Source: Mannheimia granulomatis (lineage in GTDB: Bacteria; Pseudomonadota; Gammaproteobacteria; Enterobacterales; Pasteurellaceae). From it: DNA of 64,000 nucleotides. The notes beneath the pieces are model-generated. The model ran no database searches. It was not told the DNA's origin and worked only from the letters and a program-made list of their open reading frames with translations. The DNA is taken from positions 2,097,716 to 2,161,715 of the forward strand of contig NZ_CP015030.1 in the NCBI RefSeq assembly GCF_011455695.1, read 5' to 3'. A program made the translations under genes and the position numbers. Positions 17,787 through 27,725 of the stretch are shown piece after piece; positions within the stretch are counted from its first letter, which is position 1, and each line of letters opens with the position of its first letter.

Positions 17787-18506
17787 TTAGTAGCTAGAGT
17801 TAATCAGCACTTCTTCACCATATCCACCTGCTTGTGGGAACGGTAAGTAGGTAGAGTTGGTAGCACGCAGTAAGCGGATGCCACGAATGCCGGCTTCTTT
17901 GGCTGCAAGAATATCGTCATCGCTGTCACCATAGTGGAGCTGAACTTTGTTTTTCAAGATACCGGCAGTTTTGTTATATGTAGTTTTGAGTTGATCCACG
18001 CCATGTCCACCCATAAAATTGACCGGGTGCATTTGTTTGATATTAAAGGTTTTTTCCAGTAATGGCGTAACTTGGTCGTCTTTACCGGCAGTACGACCGG
18101 TGATAAAGAAAATTTGGTCACCACGGGCTTGGTGCATATCAATCAGTGCACGAGCTGCTTCTTTTGGAATTGAGTATTTATCGCAACCTGCGTTGATTTC
18201 ATCCCAGAACTCTTGTTTTTTCAGATAGCTGTGATCTTCTGGTGAGTATTTTTGTTTGCCGTAGTAAAAGCAGCCACTGCTAGCAAGTACAGTATCATCA
18301 ATATCAAAACTGACATTCATTGGTGGTTTTCCTTCAAGGCTTACTTTGATTTGCTCTACTGAAACCCAGTGAATTGGAGCTTGTTGTTTTTCTACGCTGC
18401 GTGTATCGAAGCCGGCTTGTGTGTATGGTTCTTTGGGGGCAGCTTGGGCTGCACAAGCAAAGGTCGCAGATAATAGAGTAATAAGTAAAGTTCGAGAAAG
18501 TTTCAT
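17787..18506 (-). CDS. aphA: class B acid phosphatase AphA (periplasmic)
   Basis: A 239-residue exported DDDD-superfamily phosphatase. The signal peptide is about 1-22 (ending AQAA). The nucleophile motif is FDIDDTVLASS, with Asp68 and Asp70. FITGRTAGKDD and HYGDSDDDI complete the active site. AphA hydrolyses phosphomonoesters in the periplasm. Its position is unusual: it lies between the ascorbate transporter gene ulaAB and ulaC in one apparent operon. This suggests, as inference, that it releases ascorbate or another ula substrate from a phosphorylated form. A GC-rich hairpin flanks it on each side. Confidence 0.93.
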   Translation of the reverse strand: MKLSRTLLITLLSATFACAAQAAPKEPYTQAGFDTRSVEKQQAPIHWVSVEQIKVSLEGKPPMNVSFDIDDTVLASSGCFYYGKQKYSPEDHSYLKKQEFWDEINAGCDKYSIPKEAARALIDMHQARGDQIFFITGRTAGKDDQVTPLLEKTFNIKQMHPVNFMGGHGVDQLKTTYNKTAGILKNKVQLHYGDSDDDILAAKEAGIRGIRLLRATNSTYLPFPQAGGYGEEVLINSSY

Positions 18507-18536
18507 ATATGGTTCCTTCTGTTTTTGTAGGGAAAT

Positions 18537-18554
18537 CGGGGCAAAAATACCCCG
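18537..18554 (-). repeat. short GC hairpin between ulaAB and aphA
   Basis: CGGGG / CCCCG arms around an A-rich loop, located just after the transporter stop codon. With the two hairpins further down, every gap of this operon carries one. Confidence 0.45.
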
Positions 18555-18565
18555 TCAATTAACAA

Positions 18566-20353
18566 TTATTGTGCCTGATGTTTGTTGATCAATGCAATCA
18601 ATTCATCACCAAATGAGTTTGGATTCAGCATATTTTGTACGCCTAGTACCGCTTTACCTTCCGGTACTTCGATTTCATTGGCTAAATGCTTGCTGGATAC
18701 AATAATATCCACTTCATTTAATTTTCCTTTGTAATCAGTTACTGCACAGGAGTCCATAATATTTGGAATACCGCGTTTGTCTAAGTAACCTTTAATTTTC
18801 ATTTTCATCATCATTGATGAGCCTTGGCCTGAGCCGCATACTGCAAGAATTCGTACAGGATTTGCAGAATTTTCGCTAGAAACGACCGCTTGTACTTCAG
18901 CTTTTTCTTCAGTTTTTACTTCGTCTAAGCCATAGCCGTCTAATTGTTCAAGGGTTAAGCCTTTTGCTGCAGCTTCTGCTTCTTCAGCGCGTAATTGACG
19001 TGAAGCGAAGAACATATAAACAAGGGCAGCGGCAACAATCACGAAGAAGAAGCCCGGTACGCTGATAATACCTTGTAGGACTGGTGGGAAGAATAATGCC
19101 CAGTCAGCCATACCCATCCAGCCATTGAAGGTTGTGCCTTGGCTGGCAAGCATTTGAATAACCCATGCAGAACCTAGCACTTCGATGATACCCATCACAA
19201 AACAGATTTTCATTACTGCTTTCCAACCACCGAATTGGTTTGCAAATACACCGATAGTTGCGTTAGAGAAGAACATTGGAATGAAGCCCGGGATAATTAA
19301 TACCGGAGAGCCGACTGCTAATAAGCCTGCAACTGCGACGAATTGACCGATTGCACCCCACATAAAACCGAATACCATCGCATTTGGTGAGAAGGCATAG
19401 ATTGCCGCACAGTCAATTGCTAATACCGAGTTTGGAATCAAACGCTCTGCGATACCTTTGAACGCTTCTGATAATTCTGCAACGAACATACGCACGCCGG
19501 TTACGATGATTTGAATCGCTACTGCAAATTTTAGCCCCATTTCTAGGATGTACATAAACCAGTTGGTTTTGCCGGCAAGCTCTTTTAAGTTATCTAAGCC
19601 AAAAGAAAGTAAGATAATGCCGAAAAATACGGTCATCACTAACGCGGTTGCTGAGATGCTATCGTGGAAAATGTTTAACCAGTTCGGTAATTTCATTTTA
19701 TCCACAGTGTCATTTTTATCACCAAGTTTTGGTGCAAGTTTTACTGCAATCCAAGAAGCAATTTGTTGTTGGTGACCGATAGAGAAGCCTGCACCACCTG
19801 TAACCGCTTGGGTTGGTTTATACATAATATTAGAAGAAATACCCCAATATAGCGCCATTAATACAGAGGTGTAGATAATGGTTTCCCACATGCTTGCACC
19901 GATGATCATATAAAACACCGCAACCAAACCTGCTTGTTGGAACATAATGTGGCCGGTAAGCATAATGGTACGAATACCGGTTAAACGGCGAAATACTACG
20001 AGTAAGATATTTAAGAATAATGCTCCGATTACTGCATAACCTACCCAAGAGTAGTTTTCACCCATAGTTTGAATGGTAGATTGCATACTGGTGTAAGGAT
20101 CGATAACAGCACCGGTAAGCTGGTGATATTTTGCCAAACCGTCAATCACCGGCTTGAAATTAGTCACGAGGAAGCCTGATCCGGCTTGTACAATCATAAA
20201 ACCTACAATGGTTTTAATCGTGCCTTTTAGTACAGTTGATGTGTCTTTTCTAAGAAGAATGTAACCTAAACAGGCAACAATACCTAATAAGAATGGTGCT
20301 TTATTTAACACCTGATCCTTTAAGAAAAGGAGAATTTCGGTTAAAAAGTCCAT
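18566..20353 (-). CDS. ulaA: fused PTS ascorbate transporter, EIIC-EIIB (UlaA-UlaB)
   Basis: A 595-residue fusion. Residues 1 to about 465 are the polytopic ascorbate EIIC (UlaA/SgaT family, about 11 membrane segments). A charged linker of about 35 residues leads to a C-terminal EIIB domain with phospho-Cys506 in CGSGQGSS. In E. coli these are separate proteins, UlaA (465) and UlaB (101). The protein imports L-ascorbate with concomitant phosphorylation to L-ascorbate 6-phosphate. It is the first gene of the minus-strand operon, divergent from ulaG, with CRP-type sites in the shared promoter region. Confidence 0.94.
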   Translation of the reverse strand: MDFLTEILLFLKDQVLNKAPFLLGIVACLGYILLRKDTSTVLKGTIKTIVGFMIVQAGSGFLVTNFKPVIDGLAKYHQLTGAVIDPYTSMQSTIQTMGENYSWVGYAVIGALFLNILLVVFRRLTGIRTIMLTGHIMFQQAGLVAVFYMIIGASMWETIIYTSVLMALYWGISSNIMYKPTQAVTGGAGFSIGHQQQIASWIAVKLAPKLGDKNDTVDKMKLPNWLNIFHDSISATALVMTVFFGIILLSFGLDNLKELAGKTNWFMYILEMGLKFAVAIQIIVTGVRMFVAELSEAFKGIAERLIPNSVLAIDCAAIYAFSPNAMVFGFMWGAIGQFVAVAGLLAVGSPVLIIPGFIPMFFSNATIGVFANQFGGWKAVMKICFVMGIIEVLGSAWVIQMLASQGTTFNGWMGMADWALFFPPVLQGIISVPGFFFVIVAAALVYMFFASRQLRAEEAEAAAKGLTLEQLDGYGLDEVKTEEKAEVQAVVSSENSANPVRILAVCGSGQGSSMMMKMKIKGYLDKRGIPNIMDSCAVTDYKGKLNEVDIIVSSKHLANEIEVPEGKAVLGVQNMLNPNSFGDELIALINKHQAQ

Positions 20354-20719
20354 AGGAAGCCTCTTTGATTGAGAGAAATAAAATAACTAAAAAACTTCAA
20401 TGAAGTTATCGGGGGAGATAATAAACATTCAATAGAGATTAAAAAAGATTATTTTTTATTATTTGTGAGCAAGATCACATTTTATTTTCCAATTTATATT
20501 TTAAATATGATTATTTAATCGAAATTATATTGAATATTATATAGAGATATACCACGAATTAATGAGATTAGAATTATTTAATATCAATATATTAAAAATA
20601 GAAAAAATTAGAAGTAGATCACATTTTTGAATAAAAATAGTGTACAATTTTTTTTGATTGTTTATGATTTGTTTTGATTAAAAAATTCATCTTTTAGTAT
20701 AAATCAGGAGTCTATTATT
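20354..20719. promoter_or_regulatory. divergent ulaAB / ulaG control region
   Basis: A 366-base, very AT-rich gap (many TTATT/AATAT runs) with no open reading frame of note. It contains a consensus CRP palindrome at 20464-20479 and a second, one-sided TCACA match at 20608-20623. UlaR operators are expected here from the E. coli system, but I cannot define them by eye. Confidence 0.6.
20464..20479. promoter_or_regulatory. CRP binding site of the ula regulon
   Basis: TGTGAGCAAGATCACA is an exact TGTGA-N6-TCACA match. It lies about 110 bases before the ulaAB start and 240 bases before ulaG. A CRP site here agrees with the known CRP dependence of ula genes in E. coli. Confidence 0.75.
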
Positions 20720-21811
20720 ATGAGCAAAATTCAAGAAATCACACGTGAAAGTTGGATCCTTTCCACATTTCCGGAATGGGGTACTTGGTTAAACGAAGAA
20801 ATTGAAGAAGAAGTTGTGCCGGAAGGTAACTTTGCGATGTGGTGGCTAGGTTGTGTCGGAATTTGGATTAAAACTCCGGCCGGTGCAAATATTTGTATGG
20901 ATTTATGGTGCAGTCGTGGTAAGTCAACTAAAAAAGTGAAAGATATGGTGCGTGGACACCAAATGGCAAATATGGCCGGGGTGCGTAAATTACAACCTAA
21001 CCTGCGTGCACAACCAATGGTATTAGATCCATTTGCAATTAATGAAGTAGACTTTATTCTTGCCTCTCACTACCACTCAGATCATATTGATGTTAATGTG
21101 GCGGCAGCCGTGTGTAACAACCCAAAATTAGATCATGTGAAATTTGTCGGTCCGTGGCATTGTGCTGAGTTATGGAAAAAATGGGGTGTGCCGGAAGATC
21201 GTATTATTATCGTAAAACCGGGCGATGTGGTGAAATTAAAAGATGTGGAAATTCACGCATTAGACTCTTTTGACCGTACCTGTTTAGTTACCTTACCGGT
21301 AGAAGGTGCAGAAGAGCAAGGTGGCGAATTAGCCGGACTTTGCCCATCTGATGAAGAAATGGGGCGTAAGGCAGTGAACTATGTATTTAAAACCCCGGGT
21401 GGTAACATCTATCATGGTGCGGACTCTCACTACTCTATTCAATTTGCCAAACATGGTAAAGAATTTGATATTGATGTTGCATTAAATAACTATGGTGAGA
21501 ATCCGGTAGGTATTGCCGATAAAATGACTTCCATTGATTTGTTACGTATGGCAGAATGCTTGCGTACAAAAGTAATCATTCCTGTTCATCATGATATTTG
21601 GACAAACTTTATGGCAAGTACGCAAGAAATTATTGATTTATGGCGTATGCGTAAAGACCGCTTACAGTATCAGTTCCACCCATTTATTTGGGAAGTTGGC
21701 GGCAAATATGTTTATCCACGTGATAAGGACTTAATTGAATACCACCACCCTCGTGGTTTTGATGATTGCTTTGAGCAAGAACCAAATATTCAATTTAAAT
21801 CAATGCTATAA
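20720..21811 (+). CDS. ulaG: L-ascorbate-6-phosphate lactonase
   Basis: A 363-residue metallo-beta-lactamase-fold lactonase that opens L-ascorbate 6-phosphate to 3-keto-L-gulonate 6-phosphate in the cytoplasm. The metal-binding motif is SHYHSDHID, with further ligands in GADSHYS and PVHHDIW. Length and ends match E. coli UlaG. Strong SD (AGGAGT). It is the first gene of the plus-strand half of the regulon and is followed by its own terminator. Confidence 0.95.
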   Translation: MSKIQEITRESWILSTFPEWGTWLNEEIEEEVVPEGNFAMWWLGCVGIWIKTPAGANICMDLWCSRGKSTKKVKDMVRGHQMANMAGVRKLQPNLRAQPMVLDPFAINEVDFILASHYHSDHIDVNVAAAVCNNPKLDHVKFVGPWHCAELWKKWGVPEDRIIIVKPGDVVKLKDVEIHALDSFDRTCLVTLPVEGAEEQGGELAGLCPSDEEMGRKAVNYVFKTPGGNIYHGADSHYSIQFAKHGKEFDIDVALNNYGENPVGIADKMTSIDLLRMAECLRTKVIIPVHHDIWTNFMASTQEIIDLWRMRKDRLQYQFHPFIWEVGGKYVYPRDKDLIEYHHPRGFDDCFEQEPNIQFKSML

Positions 21812-21823
21812 GTGAGCAGTAAC

Positions 21824-21855
21824 AAGCCACTCTCACTTGAGAGTGGCTTTTTTCA
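21824..21855 (+). terminator. rho-independent terminator after ulaG
   Basis: A GC-rich stem, AAGCCACTCTCA with TGAGAGTGGCTT, is followed directly by six Ts. It separates ulaG from ulaR. Confidence 0.88.
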
Positions 21856-21901
21856 TTGAGTTCATTCTGGCAAAAATAACGATAATCAATGGAATATAAG
21901 C

Positions 21902-22648
21902 ATGAACGAAAGTTATCGACACAAAGAACTCCTGCACTTACTGGAAGAGCGAAAAGCACTTTCTACCGCGGATATTATGCAATTGTTGAATATATCCCCG
22001 GCAACGGCACGCCGTGATATCAGCAAACTCGATGAGCAGGGGAAACTCAAAAAAGTCAGAAATGGAGCGGAGGTGGTTACACCGCCACAAAAAAACTACT
22101 CATCTAAAAAAACCAATAATGCAGAAGAAAAAAAACGAATTGCTGAGGCAGCAAGTCTTTTATGTAAAGAAGGGGAGAGCCTTATTCTTACCTGCGGTTC
22201 AACTATGGAAATGCTAGGAGCTGCATTATGTGGACGAAAATTGCAAATTATTACCAATTATCTACCGCTTGCAAACCAGCTTATTGAGAGTGCACATGAT
22301 GATGTGGTGATTATGGGCGGGCAATATAATAAAAATAAACGTGTGATGCTTTCCCTTAATACTCAAAATGAAATGAGCTATGCAGCAACGACTATGTTTA
22401 CCAGCGGTAAAGGGTTGACTTCAGAAGGGCTATTTAAAACCGATATGATAATTGCCAATGCTGAACAACAAATGGCAAAACACGCTGAGCGTTATGTTGT
22501 GTTGTTAGATAGTACCAAGCTGGGTAAGAAGATAGGTATGCTATTTAAAGAATTTGATAAAATTGATTTATTAATTACCGGCAAAGAAGCTGATCCTGAC
22601 ATTATTCAAGAATTGCGTAACAAAGGATTGGATATTATCTTAGCTTAA
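21902..22648 (+). CDS. ulaR: UlaR, DeoR-family repressor of the ascorbate regulon
   Basis: A 248-residue DeoR-type regulator. The N-terminal winged helix-turn-helix contains LNISPATARRDISKLDEQGKLKK. The C-terminal sensor domain carries the UlaR-specific segments CGSTMEMLG, ITNYLPLANQLI, IMGGQYNKN and FTSGKGLTSEGLFKTDM. In E. coli UlaR represses ula genes and is released by L-ascorbate 6-phosphate. Its location inside the regulon supports the same role here. Confidence 0.93.
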   Translation: MNESYRHKELLHLLEERKALSTADIMQLLNISPATARRDISKLDEQGKLKKVRNGAEVVTPPQKNYSSKKTNNAEEKKRIAEAASLLCKEGESLILTCGSTMEMLGAALCGRKLQIITNYLPLANQLIESAHDDVVIMGGQYNKNKRVMLSLNTQNEMSYAATTMFTSGKGLTSEGLFKTDMIIANAEQQMAKHAERYVVLLDSTKLGKKIGMLFKEFDKIDLLITGKEADPDIIQELRNKGLDIILA

Positions 22649-22776
22649 CTTAACCCATAGCAAGCGGTCTTTTTTTGCAAAAATTTTACTATTAATGCTC
22701 GCATGTCAAATTATCGGAAAATCTGATGTTTAAATGCAAGCGTTTATGCAAAACAACTACAACCTAGGAACAAACT

Positions 22777-23637
22777 ATGAGAAAACACAAACTCGGTATT
22801 TACGAGAAGGCATTGCCGAAAAACATTTCGTGGCAAGACAGACTCTCCATTGCTAAAGCCTGTGGCTTTGATTTCGTAGAAATTTCAATTGATGAAACGG
22901 ATGAACGCCTTGCTCGCCTTGATTGGAGCAAAAAAGAGCGTGCTAAATTAGTTAAAGCCATTATCAATACCGGCGTGACTATTCTGTCAATGTGTTTATC
23001 CGGTCATCGCCGTTTCCCTTTCGGTAGCCGTGACGAGGCGACTCGCCAGAAAGCCTACGAGATTATGGAAAAAGCGATTCAGTTAGCAGTTGATTTGGGC
23101 ATCCGCACCATTCAACTTGCCGGTTATGATGTTTACTACGAAGAACAAGATGAAGGTACGATTCAACGTTTCCAAGAGGGCTTAGAGTGGGCGACTGAAC
23201 TTGCCGCCAGCAATCAAGTGACTCTGGCAGTGGAAATTATGGATACTAAATTTATGAGTTCGATTTCCCGTTGGAAAAAATGGGATGAGATCATTAATTC
23301 TCCATGGTTTACCGTTTATCCTGATTTAGGTAATCTCTCTGCATGGAACGACAATGTTACAGAAGAGCTGAAACTCGGTATTGATAAAATTTCAGCCATT
23401 CACTTAAAAGACACCTACAAAGTCACCGAAACCTGTAAAGGGCAATTCCGTGATGTACCGTTTGGTGAAGGTTGTGTTGATTTTGTTGCATGCTTTAAAA
23501 CCCTTGCTGAACTCAACTATCGTGGTGCATTCTTAATTGAAATGTGGACAGAAAAAGCGGATGAGCCAATTGCTGAAATTATTAATGCTCGTCGCTGGAT
23601 TGAACAAAAAATGAAAGAAGGAGGTTTTATCCTATGA
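22777..23637 (+). CDS. ulaE: L-ribulose-5-phosphate (L-xylulose-5-phosphate) 3-epimerase
   Basis: A 286-residue TIM-barrel sugar-phosphate 3-epimerase of the UlaE/SgbU family. It converts L-xylulose 5-phosphate to L-ribulose 5-phosphate. Characteristic are [26 protein letters not shown], the metal-binding [30 protein letters not shown] and FLIEMWTEK. The last codons overlap the ulaF start, so the pair is translationally coupled. A 128-base gap with an uptake signal (about 22662) precedes it. Confidence 0.94.
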   Translation: MRKHKLGIYEKALPKNISWQDRLSIAKACGFDFVEISIDETDERLARLDWSKKERAKLVKAIINTGVTILSMCLSGHRRFPFGSRDEATRQKAYEIMEKAIQLAVDLGIRTIQLAGYDVYYEEQDEGTIQRFQEGLEWATELAASNQVTLAVEIMDTKFMSSISRWKKWDEIINSPWFTVYPDLGNLSAWNDNVTEELKLGIDKISAIHLKDTYKVTETCKGQFRDVPFGEGCVDFVACFKTLAELNYRGAFLIEMWTEKADEPIAEIINARRWIEQKMKEGGFIL

Positions 23638-24353
23638 GCCAATTAACGGAATTAACGCCAGCTTTACAAGCACTTAGAGAGCGTGTTTTAAAAGCCAATT
23701 TAGAGCTACCAAAGTACGGTTTAGTTACTTTCACTTGGGGAAATGTAAGTGAAATTGACCGTGAAACAGGCTTAGTTGCTATTAAGCCATCAGGCGTAGA
23801 ATACGATGTAATGACGGTAGAAGATATCGTGCTTATGGACTTACAAGGCAACCGTGTTTATGGTGATAAAAAACCTTCTTCCGACACGCCGACGCACTTA
23901 GAGTTATATCGCCAATTCCCTGAAATCGGTGGTGTAGTGCATACTCACTCACGTCATGCGGTAGGCTGGGCACAAGCAGGCGAAGATATTCTTGCTCTTG
24001 GTACAACTCAAGGCGATTATTTCTATGGTTCAGTGCCTTGCACACGTCGTATGACTCCGGAAGAAATTGGCGGTAAGTATGAACTTGAAACAGGCAAAGT
24101 GATCGTAGAAACTTTCCGCAAACGCAACATTGATCCAGCGATGGTACCAGGCGTACTCGTTCACTCCCACGGCCCATTCACTTGGGGCAAAAACGGTCAT
24201 GATGCGGTACATAACTCTGTTGTGTTGGAAGAAGTGGCATACATGAACTTTATTAGCCACCAAATTCGTCCACAAATCAACTCTATGCAACAAGAGTTGT
24301 TGGATAAACACTATCTACGTAAGCATGGCAAGAATGCTTATTACGGGCAATAA
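23634..24353 (+). CDS. ulaF: L-ribulose-5-phosphate 4-epimerase
   Basis: A 239-residue class II aldolase-fold epimerase that converts L-ribulose 5-phosphate to D-xylulose 5-phosphate, the exit of ascorbate breakdown into the pentose phosphate pathway. Zinc ligands sit in [12 protein letters not shown] and [19 protein letters not shown] is also typical. It overlaps ulaE by 4 bases. The same epimerase class serves arabinose catabolism (AraD), but the operon context says UlaF. Confidence 0.93.
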   Translation: MSQLTELTPALQALRERVLKANLELPKYGLVTFTWGNVSEIDRETGLVAIKPSGVEYDVMTVEDIVLMDLQGNRVYGDKKPSSDTPTHLELYRQFPEIGGVVHTHSRHAVGWAQAGEDILALGTTQGDYFYGSVPCTRRMTPEEIGGKYELETGKVIVETFRKRNIDPAMVPGVLVHSHGPFTWGKNGHDAVHNSVVLEEVAYMNFISHQIRPQINSMQQELLDKHYLRKHGKNAYYGQ

Positions 24354-24367
24354 TTAATAATAACTAA

Positions 24368-24402
24368 AAAGAAGTCAGCATAATATGTGCTGACTTCTTT
24401 AT
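24368..24402. terminator. terminator after ulaF
   Basis: Thirteen-base arms AAAGAAGTCAGCA / TGCTGACTTCTTT with A and T flanks. A GTG inside this hairpin opens the downstream frame, which is one reason to start the permease later, at 24498. Confidence 0.85.
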
Positions 24403-24497
24403 ATCTAATCTTTATAAAAGAGCATTTCCAATTCTTTCCTTTTTGTTTTGAATTTTTGCACAATAATAGTCATTCTTGCCAAATTGTTTATTTTGAT

Positions 24498-25157
24498 ATG
24501 AATTGGACCTATATTGTTGACAGTATTCCAAAATTTGTAGATGCTGCTTGCATCACTTTACAGCTCTCATTATGGGGTATTTTGCTATCGTTATGCTTTG
24601 GATTAATCATTGCAATTATCACCAGCTATAAAATAAGACCTTTGTGTCAACTGGCTCAAGGCTATATTGAGCTTTCACGCAATACACCTCTCTTAATTCA
24701 GCTGTTCTTTCTCTATTATGGATTGCCCAAAATCGGTATTAAATGGGATGGTTTTACCTGCGGTGTGATTGCACTTGTTTTTTTAGGCTCTAGCTATATG
24801 GCAGAAAGTTTGCGTGCAGGATTACAGGCTATATCTAAAGGACAAATTGAGGCCGCAAAATCTATTGGTTTAACGCCAATACAGATTTTCCGTTATGTTT
24901 TATTCCCGCAAGCTTGGGCAGTATCTCTTCCCTCAATTGCAGCAAATATTATCTTTCTTATCAAAGAAACCTCTGTCATTAGTGCTGTGGCGGTAGCAGA
25001 ATTATTATTCGTCACTAAAGATATTATCGGCATGGATTACAAAACCAACGAAGCATTATTTATGCTCTTTTTGGCCTATCTTATAATTTTATTACCTATA
25101 TCCATTCTGACCCGCCATTTTGAAAATAGCGTAAGGAAAGCAAAATATGGGATTTGA
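24498..25157 (+). CDS. amino-acid ABC transporter permease (first of pair)
   Basis: A 219-residue polar-amino-acid-type (HisMQ) permease, starting MNWTYIVDSIPKF. The upstream GTG at 24387 is rejected because it lies in the ulaF terminator. About five membrane segments; the ATPase-contact EAA loop reads GQIEAAKSIGLTPIQIFRYV. It overlaps the second permease by 11 bases, so the two form a heterodimeric channel. No ATPase or binding protein is adjacent: both partners are most likely the genes at 35165 and 35917. Confidence 0.88.
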   Translation: MNWTYIVDSIPKFVDAACITLQLSLWGILLSLCFGLIIAIITSYKIRPLCQLAQGYIELSRNTPLLIQLFFLYYGLPKIGIKWDGFTCGVIALVFLGSSYMAESLRAGLQAISKGQIEAAKSIGLTPIQIFRYVLFPQAWAVSLPSIAANIIFLIKETSVISAVAVAELLFVTKDIIGMDYKTNEALFMLFLAYLIILLPISILTRHFENSVRKAKYGI

Positions 25158-25815
25158 CTGGTTATGGGAAGGGCAAAATGTAGCCCGTTTGGCTGAAGGG
25201 TTTTGGTTAACAACAAAGATCTCATTTATTTCAGTTGGGCTTTCACTCATCTTCGGCACGCTATTTGGTTTAATCATGCGATCAAATCACTTAATTGTAC
25301 GTGCATTTGCTCGTTTCTATTTAGAAACTATCCGTATTGTGCCAATTTTGGTATGGCTGTTTATGTTTTATTTCGGCTTATCGACTTGGTTTGGTATTCA
25401 CATTAGTGGTATTTGGGTTTGTATTTGGGTCTTTACTCTTTGGGGGACAGCTGAAATGGGTGATTTAGTACGCGGTGCATTAACCTCTATCGAAAAGCAT
25501 CAGATTGAATCAGCTAAGGCTATTGGCTTAACTAGAAGTCAAATTTTCCGCTATATCGAACTTCCACAAGGACTTCGCAGAGTGCTACCGGGTACAGTCA
25601 ATTTGTTTACTCGTATGATAAAAACCAGTTCTCTGGCAGCCTTAATTGGTGTTATTGAAGTTGTGAAGGTAGGTCAGCAAATTGTTGAAAACTCACTTCT
25701 CACCAATCCAAGTGCCTCATTTTTTGTATATGGAGTGATTTTTATATTGTATTTTCTTATTTGTTATCCACTCTCGTTATGGGCAGGTAGATTAGAACGT
25801 AAATGGGAGAGTTAG
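25147..25815 (+). CDS. amino-acid ABC transporter permease (second of pair)
   Basis: A 222-residue HisMQ-type permease, overlapping the previous gene. The EAA loop reads HQIESAKAIGLTRSQIFRYIELPQ. About five hydrophobic helices. It ends in DNA where, in a usual operon, the ATPase gene would follow. Instead a minus-strand DeoR gene and a sugar-acid cluster intervene. Confidence 0.88.
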   Translation: MGFDWLWEGQNVARLAEGFWLTTKISFISVGLSLIFGTLFGLIMRSNHLIVRAFARFYLETIRIVPILVWLFMFYFGLSTWFGIHISGIWVCIWVFTLWGTAEMGDLVRGALTSIEKHQIESAKAIGLTRSQIFRYIELPQGLRRVLPGTVNLFTRMIKTSSLAALIGVIEVVKVGQQIVENSLLTNPSASFFVYGVIFILYFLICYPLSLWAGRLERKWES

Positions 25816-25887
25816 TTAAAATACTATTTTCAATATTCACAATAAATTTTAAAACCAACTCAAATTAGCCTCAAAACGGATATGTGA

Positions 25888-26646
25888 CTATGCTAAATTT
25901 AATTGAACGCTTAATCCTTTAAGAGCATCTTGCACATTCTCAAATAACCCTTTGTCACAAATAATTTGATCGAATGCAGTGAGTGGGCAAACAAAAAAAG
26001 TAGCGACTTTTCCATACTTTGAGGAGTCGGTAACTAAAATGTTCTGTTTTGATGCTTCTAAGATTGCTTTTTTAACTGGAATTTTATTTTCATTTGGCGT
26101 TGTTAAACCTTTTAAATTCCATGAAGAGGTGGATATAAACGCCATATCAATCGATATATTTTTGAGAAATTCAGCTGCCAGAGAACCGGTTGTTGATAAG
26201 TTTTCTTTACAAACACTTCCCCCTATATGGATTAAGTCACATTTTCCTGAATTACTAAGATAGTGAGCGATCACAAAGTCGTTCGTTACAATTAGTAAAT
26301 CTGTTCTATCTATGATCTGATGGGCAATTTCTAATGTAGTAGTACCAGCATCTAAATATACTGTTGTATGAGGTGGAATTAACTGAGAAGCTAAAGTACC
26401 AATAGCAAATTTTTCATTCTGAAAAAGCATCGATTTATCATTATGGGGCAATTCTACCGTCAATCTTTCAAGTGATTGTACACCACCTGATACTGAGGAT
26501 ATTTTTCCTTCCTCTTCTAGTTTTTGAATATCACGACGAATAGTCATATGTGATACTTTAAGCTGTTTTGCTAAAAAATTAATACTGGCAATTCCATTAC
26601 TATTGATAAATTGCAGTATTTTGCGTTGTCTCTCTACAGGAATCAT
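25888..26646 (-). CDS. DeoR-family regulator of the threonate/erythronate cluster
   Basis: A 252-residue DeoR-type protein. The N-terminal helix-turn-helix includes LKVSHMTIRRDIQKLEEEGK; the C-terminal sugar-phosphate sensor has DAGTTTLEIA, VTNDFVIA, IGGSV and TDSSKYGK. It is divergent from ltnD, like ygbI beside ygbJ in E. coli. It probably represses the ltnD-otnK-otnC-otnI-denD-permease unit, with an intermediate such as a tetronate phosphate as inducer; the inducer is inference. Confidence 0.88.
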   Translation of the reverse strand: MIPVERQRKILQFINSNGIASINFLAKQLKVSHMTIRRDIQKLEEEGKISSVSGGVQSLERLTVELPHNDKSMLFQNEKFAIGTLASQLIPPHTTVYLDAGTTTLEIAHQIIDRTDLLIVTNDFVIAHYLSNSGKCDLIHIGGSVCKENLSTTGSLAAEFLKNISIDMAFISTSSWNLKGLTTPNENKIPVKKAILEASKQNILVTDSSKYGKVATFFVCPLTAFDQIICDKGLFENVQDALKGLSVQLNLA

Positions 26647-26707
26647 TTTTTTGCCTAATTTATAGTTGTTGGCAAAAATTATACCAGATTTACCCTCTTA
26701 AATTAAA

Positions 26708-26754
26708 ATCACAAATTTTAACAATAAATGTTAATTTTTGTGATAATGATCACA
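26708..26754. promoter_or_regulatory. operator-like inverted repeat overlapping a consensus CRP site
   Basis: Arms 26708-26723 (ATCACAAATTTTAACA) and 26729-26744 (its complement with two mismatches) form a dyad likely bound by the DeoR regulator. The right arm overlaps a perfect CRP site, TGTGATAATGATCACA, at 26739-26754. Overlap suggests competition between repressor and CRP. The site sits between the divergent regulator and ltnD starts. Confidence 0.65.
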
Positions 26755-26818
26755 GATTTCACATTTCGTATTGGTTAAGATACATCCATCATATTATTTA
26801 CTATTGAGGAGATTAACC

Positions 26819-27724
26819 ATGACTCAGAAATATAAAATTGCCGTAGTCGGATTAGGTGCAATGGGAATGGGAGCAGCGAAATCGTGTATAGCAGAAGGGT
26901 TAGAGACTTATGGTATTGATTTAAATCCAACCTATCTGGAAGCTCTGAAGAATACAGGCGCAAAAGGTGTTAGCACAAGTGCGGTAGATTTTGCGGCTGA
27001 ATTGGATGCCATTCTATTGTTAGTGGTCAATGCTAATCAAGTTAACTCAGTGTTATTTGGCGAGGATGGTGTAGCACAGCATTTGAAAAAAGGTACGGCG
27101 GTGATGGTTTCATCCACCATTTCTGCACAAGATGCCAAAGATATTTCACAAAAATTAACAGAATTTGGCTTGGTGATGTTAGATGCACCGGTCTCTGGTG
27201 GTGCGGCAAAAGCAGCACAAGGCGAAATGACCATTATGGCATCAGGGGCCGCAGAAGCCTTTGAAAAATTAAAACCTGTTTTAGATGCGGTCGCAGGCAA
27301 GGTTTATAACATCGGCGAAGAAATTGGTTTAGGGGCAACCGTGAAAATTATCCACCAATTGCTCGCCGGTGTACATATTGCAGCAGGAGCAGAAGCGATG
27401 GCGTTAGCGGCTCGTGCCGGTATTCCGCTGGATCTGATGTATGACGTGGTGACCAATGCCGCAGGGAATTCGTGGATGTTTGAAAACCGTATGAAACACG
27501 TGGTTGATGGCGACTATACACCGCTCTCAATGGTGGATATTTTTGTGAAAGACCTTGGCTTAGTAAATGATACGGCAAAATCTTTACGTTTCCCACTTCA
27601 CTTAGCCAGCACCGCTTATTCAATGTTTACCGAAGCCAGCAATGCAGGCTACGGAAAAGAAGATGACAGTGCAGTAATCAAAATTTTCAGTGGTATTGAG
27701 CTACCGAAAAAAGGAGGGCACTAA
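26819..27724 (+). CDS. ltnD: L-threonate dehydrogenase
   Basis: A 301-residue beta-hydroxyacid dehydrogenase (HIBADH family). The start is the ATG at 26819 behind GAGGAGATT; an upstream TTG extension is rejected. The Rossmann motif is GLGAMGMGAA near the N-terminus, the substrate loop is DAPVSGGAAKA, and the catalytic-lysine helix is VKIIHQLLAG. The family assigned to this cluster oxidises L-threonate at C2 to 2-oxo-tetronate. First gene of a tight six-gene unit; its stop codon is immediately followed by otnK. Confidence 0.9.
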   Translation: MTQKYKIAVVGLGAMGMGAAKSCIAEGLETYGIDLNPTYLEALKNTGAKGVSTSAVDFAAELDAILLLVVNANQVNSVLFGEDGVAQHLKKGTAVMVSSTISAQDAKDISQKLTEFGLVMLDAPVSGGAAKAAQGEMTIMASGAAEAFEKLKPVLDAVAGKVYNIGEEIGLGATVKIIHQLLAGVHIAAGAEAMALAARAGIPLDLMYDVVTNAAGNSWMFENRMKHVVDGDYTPLSMVDIFVKDLGLVNDTAKSLRFPLHLASTAYSMFTEASNAGYGKEDDSAVIKIFSGIELPKKGGH

Positions 27725-27725
27725 G

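Noticed and set aside
24387-24497. N-terminal extension of the first permease from a GTG
   Set aside because: The GTG lies in the ulaF terminator hairpin and the extra residues do not fit the permease family.
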